Origin: Bacteroides sp. | GTDB lineage: Bacteria; Bacteroidota; Bacteroidia; Bacteroidales; Bacteroidaceae | DNA: 64,000 bases | Direction of reading: 5' to 3' | NCBI RefSeq assembly: GCF_028690125.1 | Contig: NZ_JAQVBV010000003.1 | Coordinates: 1-64,000 of the forward strand | Shown: in pieces, positions 49,874-59,752 of the stretch | Numbering within the stretch: position 1 is the first letter of the stretch | Layout: every line of letters begins with the position of its first letter | Notes under the pieces: generated by a model | What the model was told of the DNA's origin: nothing | The model's database searches: none | Seen by the model: only the letters and a program-made list of their open reading frames with translations | Made by a program: the position numbers and the translations under genes

Positions 49874-51928
49874 TTAATCATAATCCTGCCATCCCGGTGC
49901 TTGAGTCATATTTTTATTACGTTTCAATTCGTCGTAAGTGATAGGCCAAAAATACTGTTTCCGTGAGAAGGAAGTTTGAAGGTTGGCTACTCTGACCGGT
50001 GTATAGAAAGCATCCCTATGGTCTTTGTTTACTAAAGTATTACAACCATAGATCTGCTCACTTTCATGCTCTTCGGCAATCTTCCAACGGCGTAAATCGA
50101 AGAAGCGCTGATTCTCGTTGAAGAATTCAATTTGGCGTTCGTGCACAAGCTTATTAAAGAACAATTTTGGATCTTCGTAAACAGCATTGTCGTAGTCAGG
50201 AAGTCCGGCACGCATACGGACCGGTTTGACGCCGCGGCGCATTTCTTCGATATCGCGTTTGATAGTATGTGTTTTACTTCCATCCCATGAAGCGATCTCG
50301 TAAGCTTTTCCCGAAGTCAAATTATTGAGTGCCTCTGCATATATCAATAGAATGTCAGCATAGCGAAGAGTAGGTTCTACCTTGTCACAGATACTTCCCC
50401 CGTGGTTAGCGCAATCTGTAGGATGGACATATTTTTTAACTCCAATACCGGTAATCAACCAATTCTGTCCACCATTGATACGACCGTCGTCTGCACCACG
50501 ATAGTACCATCTTTGTATATATCTATAATGCTCATCTTTTCCTTCTACGGCACTTGCACAGTCCCATACACATCCATTATAAGCTACTGATGCATAGAAG
50601 CGAGGCTCTCTGTTGGTATATTCCATATGAACGTCATTTGGCACGTGATCATAAAGATGTTCATTTTTGTTGTTATTGGTCACATATCCATCTGGGCAAG
50701 TTGCACGATCAAATGGCTTTCCGTCCGCCATATCATACGCGTCACATTGTTTTTGTGTCATACCATGGATGTTCCAACCACCGCAGGAAGCTGGCAATTG
50801 ATGTCTCACCAAGTCAGCGATACCTTGTTCTGTTTCCAAGTTATTACCATCTTTATTTAAACCACGAGTAAAGATCAATTCAGGGTTTTCTGCTGCATAC
50901 AACTCTCCGTTGAATATAGCGCGATAAGATTCGAACGGATCAATGTTTTGCCATCCTTCAGGGAAGTTTTTATTGGAATAAATGTCATGTGGCGGTGGGG
51001 TAATTGTACTGGGATATGATTTGTCATTGTCTTGTACTCTTACTCCTACCGTATAAATTTTATAAAATCCTGTGCTTTCTGCATATTCTATCATATCTTT
51101 CGCAGCAGCAGCGGCTTTTGCCCATTTCGACTCATCATATTCCTGTGGAATCAAGTTACGTCCCTTTTTATCTGTAAAGTCTGCCATTTCTGTATTTCCA
51201 TTAGTCAATGGACTAGCTCCGTAAAGAAACACTTTGGCACGTACTGCCAGAGCAGCTCCTTTTGTAGGACGACAAATATTCAGGTTATCCCGTCTCTCGA
51301 ATAATTCGTATGCAGCTTGCTGCATCTCAGAAGTGATAAAGTCTACACATTCATCATATGAATTACGGGGATAACTTAGTTCTTCATAAGATTTGGTGTA
51401 ATCAGCGCCTTCTATTGGCATAATGGGCACCGGACCGTATTTCTTCAACAATAACCAATAGAAATAAGCACGCAAGAAACGAGCCTGCCCTTTTACGTCA
51501 GTAATTTCTTCTTGAGTGAAATCTTTATTTTTATATACATTATTGATCAAGATAGATGCCTGATAGATAGCATCGTATGCCCAAGGCCATGAATTGGTAT
51601 AATATCCTCCATAGGAATATCCGTACCCGTATTCACCCAATTTGAATTTACGGTAACGGTCTCCATTATTTCCTTCATTAAATGCTTGGTCATCAGAGAA
51701 ATTAGTTGGACAGATGTCACTATGTCCCACTTCAATATTATCACCTTGTAGACGACTGTAGCAAAATGACAACCATTGCAATGTATAGTCTTTACTTTCA
51801 AAGATATGATCGTTTGATTGTTGTTCTTTAAAGTAGCGATCTACATTTAAGTAATCGGAACAAGAAGTGAAGCCAAGTCCAAGTCCGACTATGATCGCTC
51901 CCATCAATATATATTTTCCTTTTTTCAT
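49874..51928 (-). CDS. SusD/RagB family outer-membrane lipoprotein
   Basis: LGFTSCSDYLNVDRYF; VKGQARFLRAYFYWLLLKKYGPVPIMP; TLRYADILLIYAEALN; RFFDLRRWKI. Confidence 0.95.
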   Translation of the reverse strand: MKKGKYILMGAIIVGLGLGFTSCSDYLNVDRYFKEQQSNDHIFESKDYTLQWLSFCYSRLQGDNIEVGHSDICPTNFSDDQAFNEGNNGDRYRKFKLGEYGYGYSYGGYYTNSWPWAYDAIYQASILINNVYKNKDFTQEEITDVKGQARFLRAYFYWLLLKKYGPVPIMPIEGADYTKSYEELSYPRNSYDECVDFITSEMQQAAYELFERRDNLNICRPTKGAALAVRAKVFLYGASPLTNGNTEMADFTDKKGRNLIPQEYDESKWAKAAAAAKDMIEYAESTGFYKIYTVGVRVQDNDKSYPSTITPPPHDIYSNKNFPEGWQNIDPFESYRAIFNGELYAAENPELIFTRGLNKDGNNLETEQGIADLVRHQLPASCGGWNIHGMTQKQCDAYDMADGKPFDRATCPDGYVTNNNKNEHLYDHVPNDVHMEYTNREPRFYASVAYNGCVWDCASAVEGKDEHYRYIQRWYYRGADDGRINGGQNWLITGIGVKKYVHPTDCANHGGSICDKVEPTLRYADILLIYAEALNNLTSGKAYEIASWDGSKTHTIKRDIEEMRRGVKPVRMRAGLPDYDNAVYEDPKLFFNKLVHERQIEFFNENQRFFDLRRWKIAEEHESEQIYGCNTLVNKDHRDAFYTPVRVANLQTSFSRKQYFWPITYDELKRNKNMTQAPGWQDYD

Positions 51929-51947
51929 ATTTCTTATTTATTATAGG

Positions 51948-54900
51948 TTATAAGTTTATCGTCAAGCCTATTGTATAGGATTTAGCTAATGGATATTCTT
52001 GTCCGTTAGAACTTCCTAATTCCGGATCCCAAAGCTTGAATTTGGAGAATGTAAGTAAATTAGTCCCCATCAAATAGATACGTACATTATCCAAATGGAT
52101 ACGGTTTACTAATCGTTTAGGAATTGTATAACCGATGTCCAGATTCTTCAGACGGAGATACGAACCATCGCGCAACCAATATGTAGAAGCTCGGTAATTA
52201 TTAGAGTTGCCGCCATAGCTTAGGCGAGGATAGATTGCATTCGGGTTTTCATTCTCTCCCAATGACCAGTAGTTTCCTGGCACATCGTTTAGGATATTTC
52301 CCCAACTATTTGATTGGAATGGATAAACTGTAAATCCATTAATAAAGAAAGATGATTTACCGGCTCCTTGAAAAAGTACATTGAAATCGAATTCTTTCCA
52401 TTGAGCAGAAAGTCCGAATCCATAAATCATGTTCGGTTTGGTAGTAGCACCGATAGGTACTACATCATTTCCATTAACGACTCCATCTCCATTCACATCC
52501 TTATATTTTATGTCACCGGGAGCTACTTCGCCAAAATCTTGTCTTGGACTATTGCGAATTTCATCATAATCTTTGAACAGTCCTTCAGCAATTAATCCAC
52601 GTGCTTGATCTACACGGAATCCGGCTATCATGTTGTACGAATAATGACTGAATTGTTCATCGTACTCTTTAATCTCATTCTTGCTATAGGTCATATTAGC
52701 ACGCAATCTCAGGTCTAAATCTCCAAATTTCTCATGAAAAGCAATATTCCCGTCGAATCCTCTGGATAAAACAGCGCCTACATTGGCATACGGAGCTGGA
52801 ATATGGTTCAATCCCACACTTTGCGGTAAAAACTTACGATTCAGATAGATTCCATCGCGTTGTTCGTGGAAGTAATCGACCGTACCGCTAAGTTTGTCAT
52901 TGAATAATGAGAAGTCTAAACCTATGTCATGTTTTGTAGCAACTTCCCATGTAATATATGGAGAAGATATTCTCGAATATGATAATCCCGGATAGTAATA
53001 AAGAGCTGTTTTGATATCACCGTAATAATATCCATCTGTATCATAAGTTGCAAATCTTTCTACATAAGGGAAGCGTATCTGAGTATCACCGTTCATCAAT
53101 TTATCATTTCCTACTTTACCATAAGAATAACGCAACTTAAACATATTCATCCATTTAAGATTTTGCTTGATAATTGGCTCTTCTGCAATGTTCCAGGCAG
53201 CAGAGTATGCGGGGAAGAAACCGAATTGATGGCCAGTAGCAAAGTTCTCCGAACCGTTGTAACCGAAGTTGAAATCAACGAAATAACGATACTTCCATCC
53301 GTAAGTAAATCGTCCGGCAAGACCCTGATGGCGATATTGAATTCCGGAAACTATTCTTTCGTAACCCGCTAATTCATAATAATTCTTGTTATCCACTTTT
53401 TTATCTTGTGAATACTTCATTACGGCTCCTACCTGATGATCGCCAAAAGTACGGTTATAATGTAACTCTGCTTCCAGATTCTCATATCGTGTACCGCTAG
53501 CTCCTGTTGTTGATAACATCAACTGTTCAGTTTCTATTCTTGTAAACTGGAGTTTACCTTCAGTTGTACGTTGTCGTTCTGCTAACCAGCTTTCCGGCCA
53601 TCTGTAATGGTTATCACTATTATCCGTATTCGTATCAAAACCAAAGCGTCCGTAAAATTTCAATCCATTTGTTATAAATTTCAGATCTTGTTCTAAATTG
53701 ACGGTTGTCTGTATTTTATTTTTCCATTTTTCCTGATATCCTTGTTGTGTAATCAGTACCCATGGATTTCTTTTTCCACCATTTCCTTGTGCTCCCCATC
53801 TACCGTCACTATATTGTGGAGGAGAGGCAATTGGATTATATCCCATCAGGGAGTTCCAAATTTCACCATATTGACTTCCCGGTAGATTTTGCTTATCCAA
53901 TGAACCGGCTACGCCAACTTTCAGTAAGGTAGTTTTCGTTAAGTCTATATCTATGTTCATACGATAATTCCAACGATGATAATTGGCATTGGTCTTATAG
54001 TCTTTCATAGTCCGATCTGATTCGTACATACCTCCTTCGTCCACGTAGCTGGCAGAAATAAAATAACGTGCTACCGTACCACCACCGGTTAAGTCAATGT
54101 TAGCTCGATAGGTAGGTGCTCCATCTTTCAATATCATACCCATCCAGTCTACATTTGGGAAAAGATCAGGATCCAGTCCATTCTCAATTAGCTCTATATC
54201 ACTATCAGAATAAGCAGCAGATTGATTACGTGTCATTAATGCTTCATTCATCATGCGAGCATACGTTGGTCCATCTACAAATTCCGGAGTTTTCGTGCGT
54301 GTATTGTAGGTCATTTCCGCTTTGGCATTGATTCGTGTCTTACCTTCTTTTCCTCGTTTAGTTGTAATCAATATAACGCCGTTAGCACCACGAGAACCAT
54401 AAATTGCTGTAGCAGAGGCATCTTTCAATACAGTGAAGTCTTGTATGTCTTCTACATTGATTTCATTCATGCTACGTTCAAACCCATCGACTAATACCAA
54501 TGCACTGGCTCCTGCACCAAAAGTAGAGATTCCCCGAATCCAGAATTCAGAAACATTATCACCCGGTTGTCCTGAGGTTTGACGTGCTATGATACCCGGT
54601 ACAACACCTCCCAAAGCATTAGTAATACTAGATGTTGAGGTTTTCAATTGGGACACGTCTACCGTAGTTACCGCACCGGTCACAGTTATTTTCTTTTGTA
54701 CACCAGTACCTGTTATTGTAACTTCGTCCAATACAGTCGATGAAGTCTCTTTCATCACAACATTCAGCACCCTCTTTTCTTTCACGAACACTTCCTGCTT
54801 GTCATAGCCAATGTAAGAGAATACCAAATATGAATAACTTGGAACCTTTATTTTAAAATGACCATTTATATCTGTCATCACACCCAAACTTGGTACGTTT

Positions 54901-55046
54901 TTCACAACAATATTCACACCAATCATGGGTTCTTTGTTTTCTTCTGTGACTGTACCTGTCACTTCTATCATTTGTTGTTGATCTTGAGCATAGGATATAT
55001 TTATCCACCCTATCATCAACAAAAATAGTAAAATGTAATTCTTCAT
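51948..55046 (-). CDS. SusC/RagA family TonB-dependent transporter
   Basis: VTGTVTEENKEPMIGVNIVVK; LDEVTITGTGVQKKITVTGAV; GSRGANGVILITTKRGKEG; C-terminal SYTIGLTINL. Confidence 0.96.
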   Translation of the reverse strand: MKNYILLFLLMIGWINISYAQDQQQMIEVTGTVTEENKEPMIGVNIVVKNVPSLGVMTDINGHFKIKVPSYSYLVFSYIGYDKQEVFVKEKRVLNVVMKETSSTVLDEVTITGTGVQKKITVTGAVTTVDVSQLKTSTSSITNALGGVVPGIIARQTSGQPGDNVSEFWIRGISTFGAGASALVLVDGFERSMNEINVEDIQDFTVLKDASATAIYGSRGANGVILITTKRGKEGKTRINAKAEMTYNTRTKTPEFVDGPTYARMMNEALMTRNQSAAYSDSDIELIENGLDPDLFPNVDWMGMILKDGAPTYRANIDLTGGGTVARYFISASYVDEGGMYESDRTMKDYKTNANYHRWNYRMNIDIDLTKTTLLKVGVAGSLDKQNLPGSQYGEIWNSLMGYNPIASPPQYSDGRWGAQGNGGKRNPWVLITQQGYQEKWKNKIQTTVNLEQDLKFITNGLKFYGRFGFDTNTDNSDNHYRWPESWLAERQRTTEGKLQFTRIETEQLMLSTTGASGTRYENLEAELHYNRTFGDHQVGAVMKYSQDKKVDNKNYYELAGYERIVSGIQYRHQGLAGRFTYGWKYRYFVDFNFGYNGSENFATGHQFGFFPAYSAAWNIAEEPIIKQNLKWMNMFKLRYSYGKVGNDKLMNGDTQIRFPYVERFATYDTDGYYYGDIKTALYYYPGLSYSRISSPYITWEVATKHDIGLDFSLFNDKLSGTVDYFHEQRDGIYLNRKFLPQSVGLNHIPAPYANVGAVLSRGFDGNIAFHEKFGDLDLRLRANMTYSKNEIKEYDEQFSHYSYNMIAGFRVDQARGLIAEGLFKDYDEIRNSPRQDFGEVAPGDIKYKDVNGDGVVNGNDVVPIGATTKPNMIYGFGLSAQWKEFDFNVLFQGAGKSSFFINGFTVYPFQSNSWGNILNDVPGNYWSLGENENPNAIYPRLSYGGNSNNYRASTYWLRDGSYLRLKNLDIGYTIPKRLVNRIHLDNVRIYLMGTNLLTFSKFKLWDPELGSSNGQEYPLAKSYTIGLTINL

Positions 55047-55066
55047 AAGTATGTGTTTATATAGTA

Positions 55067-56467
55067 TTATTCTGTAGTTAAGTAACGAATTCCCTTGTTG
55101 TTGATATCACCAATATAGAAGATTTCCTGCTCAGCATCGTAAGCCAAGGAAGTAGGTCGGTTAAAACGCGCTTCCGTAAGTGGAGCTCCATCTACATAGC
55201 CCGTATATTTTTTGTCCGCATTATAGTTACTTCGTCCGGCTACCATAGTAGCTACGCCTTCCGGAGTCAATTTCCAAATGCAGTGATTTACGTCATCACT
55301 GAAATAGAAATCATAGTGCTCTTCCTTTCCAGCTTCTTCATACTCTTTATTTTTCACGAATATACCCGCCCATGGTTCTTCAAATCTAGCTACGTTACCG
55401 ACTCCTTCTGTGCATCCTTTTGAACTGAGAGAACCGGCTATCACTCTTGGTGTATCAAATAATTTAGTTTCTTTGTTGTAGTCAGATCTCATAATTGCTC
55501 CTCTTTGAGGTGCAAATACATACATGTATTTTTCTGATGGATGTAGTAACAATCTTGTGTGTGCTGAACCACCACCGATAGCTGTTAATGTAAAACATTT
55601 TACTGGCTTAACATCTATATTGGGTAGTATGTCATTAGTGCGCTGCATCTTATAAATAGCTCCATCATTCCAAGATGAATAAAATATCGAACCATCTTTC
55701 ATTGAAACGCAACCATAGCTACAGTATCCATAGTTGTAAGCACGTATTTTGCGGAATTGCTCACTACGTAAAGCATAATATATATTAGGAGCTGTATTGT
55801 CCGCTCCATGTCCATTATCATCAGGGAACAGCAACGTATCACCGTCGGCTGTAAAAGTGAAAGATACCATTTTGGCATACTGTGTTCTCGGGAAAAGCCG
55901 TTTTACATAGCGTTGAGTCAGATTCAATTCACGAAAACCATCATAATAGTTACATGAGAATAGTATTTGGTCACCACCTTCCGATGGCTTAGGATCAAAC
56001 ACCATCCAGTCATTAGAAGGACACGATCCTTCGCCGTCGAAAGAGCCATCTTGAAAAGCTGAATTACCATCCTCGTCTACTTTACGAAGCAAAGTTCCTA
56101 CAACAGTTCTGGCTTCATAGTTGAACGGTTCTTCGAATGTATAATCTGCTACAGTTTCGCCGTTTTTACCGTCAATTCGAACAGTCACATTACCGTCATA
56201 AGCACGTTTGGGAACCATGCAATAGAGTTTCTTGCCATCCGAGCCAATGGTCATGGCTGCTTGTCCGCCTACGCTTATATGTATTTTGGAAAGATCTTTT
56301 CCAAAATTACTACCCATGATATACATTCGGGTACGCACCGGACCTTGTTTAGGGGTAAAATCTGTAAAAACTACCGGTTGCGATGGATCAAACTCGCTAA
56401 GATCATTTTCATCTTTACAACCGACTAATAAACAGCATGTAAGTGCTACAATCAGATGTTTATTCAT
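55067..56467 (-). CDS. IPT/TIG-domain plus NHL-repeat-like beta-propeller lipoprotein
   Basis: LLVGCKDE lipobox; TDFTPKQGPVRTRMYIMGSNFGKDLSKIHISVGG TIG; EGVATMVAGRSNYNADKKYTGYVDGAPLTEARFNRPTSLAYDAEQEIFYIGDINNKGIRYL NHL-like. Confidence 0.85.
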   Translation of the reverse strand: MNKHLIVALTCCLLVGCKDENDLSEFDPSQPVVFTDFTPKQGPVRTRMYIMGSNFGKDLSKIHISVGGQAAMTIGSDGKKLYCMVPKRAYDGNVTVRIDGKNGETVADYTFEEPFNYEARTVVGTLLRKVDEDGNSAFQDGSFDGEGSCPSNDWMVFDPKPSEGGDQILFSCNYYDGFRELNLTQRYVKRLFPRTQYAKMVSFTFTADGDTLLFPDDNGHGADNTAPNIYYALRSEQFRKIRAYNYGYCSYGCVSMKDGSIFYSSWNDGAIYKMQRTNDILPNIDVKPVKCFTLTAIGGGSAHTRLLLHPSEKYMYVFAPQRGAIMRSDYNKETKLFDTPRVIAGSLSSKGCTEGVGNVARFEEPWAGIFVKNKEYEEAGKEEHYDFYFSDDVNHCIWKLTPEGVATMVAGRSNYNADKKYTGYVDGAPLTEARFNRPTSLAYDAEQEIFYIGDINNKGIRYLTTE

Positions 56468-57736
56468 AAATTAAACAATTAAAAGGTTAATAAAAAAGGT
56501 GTATTTAATATCTATTTCTATCTCACAATACTTAAAAAACAGCAACTATCTTAACTTGCTTGCTAGTTGAATGAGACTCATATTTAATTTATTCAATAGT
56601 TTTTCGTTTTCCTGCAGACATAAACTTTCAGTCTTTAACAACGAACTCCCGACATATTGAGACTTATTTTTATATCATACTTAGTATAAGGCAAATTATG
56701 TAAACTTGATTTTGAAAAAAGAAAGTAACGCATAATAGAGCATAATGTATTGTTTATGTGGTGCTTATGTATATAGGTAAACTTTGCGAAGCGTGATTGT
56801 TGTAATCGAAATCTCTTTTTGATAAATTAGAAAAAGTTTGAATTAGAAGAGTGTTTTGTGCTTATTTTGCAGTAATTTAATCAGAACTAAATATAGAAAA
56901 ATAGAGGAAAAAGTCCAATTTTCTAAATTAATTGATCTAAGAAGTAATAATACTATTTAGAAAATAATCTAAAAGGAGTAAAAGAACTGTTTAGAAGATG
57001 CATAAGATAATTTATTGATAGAAAATACATAATACTATAAAATTGATCTATTACTTATTTTATTGTCATACTTCATTATTTGACCCTTTGTATCTGGAAC
57101 AAATGACTATACATTAATATATTTATTACTTTCATTATATGAAGTGCTGTAATAGTTAGAAAAAGAAGTAGACTTAATTTCAATAGCGTACGATTAGGTA
57201 TTAATAGATATAATATCATTCATGAAAGGGCGATGCATACTTTATTATAAAATATCACGTAATTATAAGGTAAGGTTGTCTGTATGAGATGAGCATTCTG
57301 TATATGTAGTTTTTTGATGAATTAGTTAATTATATCCTTATAATCACGATACTATAGTTTAATGATCTGAATTCGAGGTCTTCATACCTTTTTTGAGTAC
57401 TAGCAAAGATTTATACTTGATCTCTTGTAACTGTGACATCGCTGCACATAGAGGCTTGTTTTATTAAGGGTTTCGTTTTAAGCATTATTGCGAAAGCTTA
57501 AAAAATATCATTCTGCTGAAATAAATGTTATTAAGTGGCGCGAAAAAAACAGTTTTTCTTCTATAACGCTAAAATGAATAAAATATTGTATTTTTTAATT
57601 TGTTTTTTGTATTCAGTCCAATCTTTCTTTACTTATTTTGTATCTGTGAATAGTGTCTAAAAAGCAACATTATCAAGCTTTATTTCTTTTGTTTTATAAA
57701 TAAAGTATTGCAAAAACGAAAAAAAACGATTTTTCT

Positions 57737-57767
57737 TTTGATTTATATATTTTTTGTTCTATTTTTG
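57737..57767 (+). promoter_or_regulatory. Putative Bacteroides promoter TTTG-N19-TATTTTTG
   Basis: -33 TTTG at 57737-57740, -7 TATTTTTG at 57760-57767 (exact TAnnTTTG). Confidence 0.65.
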
Positions 57768-57863
57768 TAGCAACAATAGAAATGAAATAAAACGATTTGT
57801 TAGCCGAATTTTTTTTAAAAAGAATATTATTATGAAAAAGTCACATCTATCCGTAATATTCAT

Positions 57864-57893
57864 GATTTTAAAAGTAGCAAAACTTTTAAAATC
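57864..57893. repeat. Perfect 12-bp-stem hairpin in leader region
   Basis: GATTTTAAAAGT-AGCAAA-ACTTTTAAAATC. Confidence 0.75.
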
Positions 57894-58276
57894 CATATTC
57901 GTTGTATACAAATTAAATCCAATATTCGTCAAATTCTTAGAAATATTTAATTTACATATAATTCGTAGATTAAGTCTTGTTATGCACAGCTTTGATTTTT
58001 CAAAATCAAGTTTACATAATTTGCCTTATGTCATGTTGGCAAGAAAAACAGCCTTACAATATGCCGGAAGCTACTCAATCAAAGAAAAAAAACAATGTTA
58101 GTGTGGATGTTCATTTAAAACAAATAAGATTGGAGAAAGAATAGAATATTTAATTGACAAGTTAAATATAAGTCTATTTAGTTTATCTTATATACTAAGA
58201 TAGCCGATATTTTTAATGTAATCATTATGATATATATATAATATACCTTTTTATTAACCTTTTAATTGTTTAATTT

Positions 58277-59731
58277 ATGGATAAACACCTGCTTCACACA
58301 TTTGCAATGTGTAGTATGTTTTTAGCTAGTTGTGGTAGTGATGATGTTGCGCCGGGGACGTGGGTGACTACACCGGTCGATCCATCAAAACCAACGGAAT
58401 TTGCAGACTTCACTCCTAAAGAGGGTGGTGTGCGAACCCGAATGTACATTACCGGATCAAATTTTGGTACGGATGAGTCTAAGATTCATGTTACTGTAGG
58501 CGGACAAAAAACACCAGTTATCGGATCGAACGGTTCGAAAATCTTTTGTATGCTACCACCACGTGCCTATGATGGTGACATTAAAGTAGTCATCGATGAC
58601 AAAAATGGTAATGCTGTAGTAGAATATGCATTTGAGGAACGCTTTACTTACATTCCCAAAAAAGTAGTAGGAACATTATTAAGAAATTATAATGCTAGTA
58701 CCGGATCAGCACCGTTCCAGGACGGTGCTTTTGCTGATGGTGCCGGGCTTCCATGTAGTGACTGGATGGTGTTCGATCCCAAACCGGCTGGGGGGGATAA
58801 AATAATCTTTACCAGTAACTTTCAAAAAGGAAGTGAAGGCCTTCGTACGATTAACCTTACTAAAAAAGAGGTAAGAACACTTTCTACTGGTGTTCGAGGT
58901 AATAAGCAACAGTGTTTTACATTTTCTACTGATGGTGATACTTTGTTGATTGCCGATGATAATGGTAAGGGTAATTTAGGAGATATCACAATGGCTAATC
59001 TTTTCTATGCATTACGCACAGAAAACTTTACTAAATTCCGTCCATACAACTACCAAGCGTGCGCTTACGGTGTTGTCTATATGCCCGATGGAACAGTCTT
59101 TTATACAACTTATCCAGGAGGACGTATTATGAAAATGGTACGTAATGGTGGAATACCGAACATCGATACCAGAGCATTTTCTTGTTTCAGTTTCCAATCT
59201 CTCGAGGGTATTGGTGGCCGACAGATAAAGATGAAGGCCCATCCTGATGGAAAATACGTCTACGTATTTGGTATTTATAGTGGTATCATCTGGAAAAGTA
59301 TGTATGATCCTGTGGCAAAAGTACTTTTGACTCCGACAACTGTCGCAGGACAATCTGCATACAATAATGAAAAACTTCTTGCTGAAGGAACTGGATCATT
59401 GGCCCGTTTTGGAAATATCTGGAGTGGTACATTTGTGAAAAATCCGCAATATGTGAAAGATCAGACTTATGGTGATGATTACTATGATTTCTATTTTGCA
59501 GATCAAAAGGGACATTGTATCTGGAAAGTCACTCCAGACGGAATTGCTTCCATTGTTGCAGGACGTAGTAATTATACGGTAGATAGCAAATATACCGGTT
59601 ATGTTGAAGGCGATCCACTGATGGAAGCTCGCTTTAATGGTCCTCGCTCTATAACCTACGACGAAGAGGAAGAAACCTTTTATATTGGTGATGAGGGAAA
59701 TAAGTGCATTCGTTATTTAAGGACTGAGTAA
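58277..59731 (+). CDS. IPT/TIG-domain plus NHL-repeat-like beta-propeller lipoprotein (paralog of 55067-56467)
   Basis: FADFTPKEGGVRTRMYITGSNFGTDESKIHVTVGG; GIASIVAGRSNYTVDSKYTGYVEGDPLMEARFNGPRSITYDEEEETFYIGDEGNKCIRYL. Confidence 0.85.
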   Translation: MDKHLLHTFAMCSMFLASCGSDDVAPGTWVTTPVDPSKPTEFADFTPKEGGVRTRMYITGSNFGTDESKIHVTVGGQKTPVIGSNGSKIFCMLPPRAYDGDIKVVIDDKNGNAVVEYAFEERFTYIPKKVVGTLLRNYNASTGSAPFQDGAFADGAGLPCSDWMVFDPKPAGGDKIIFTSNFQKGSEGLRTINLTKKEVRTLSTGVRGNKQQCFTFSTDGDTLLIADDNGKGNLGDITMANLFYALRTENFTKFRPYNYQACAYGVVYMPDGTVFYTTYPGGRIMKMVRNGGIPNIDTRAFSCFSFQSLEGIGGRQIKMKAHPDGKYVYVFGIYSGIIWKSMYDPVAKVLLTPTTVAGQSAYNNEKLLAEGTGSLARFGNIWSGTFVKNPQYVKDQTYGDDYYDFYFADQKGHCIWKVTPDGIASIVAGRSNYTVDSKYTGYVEGDPLMEARFNGPRSITYDEEEETFYIGDEGNKCIRYLRTE

Positions 59732-59752
59732 TACTATAAAACACATATTAAT

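Noticed and set aside
57754-58101. 115-aa ORF in the AT-rich desert as a real protein
   Set aside because: Starts essentially at the predicted transcription start; Phe/Ile/Lys-rich AT-driven composition. Kept only as part of the leader-RNA hypothesis.
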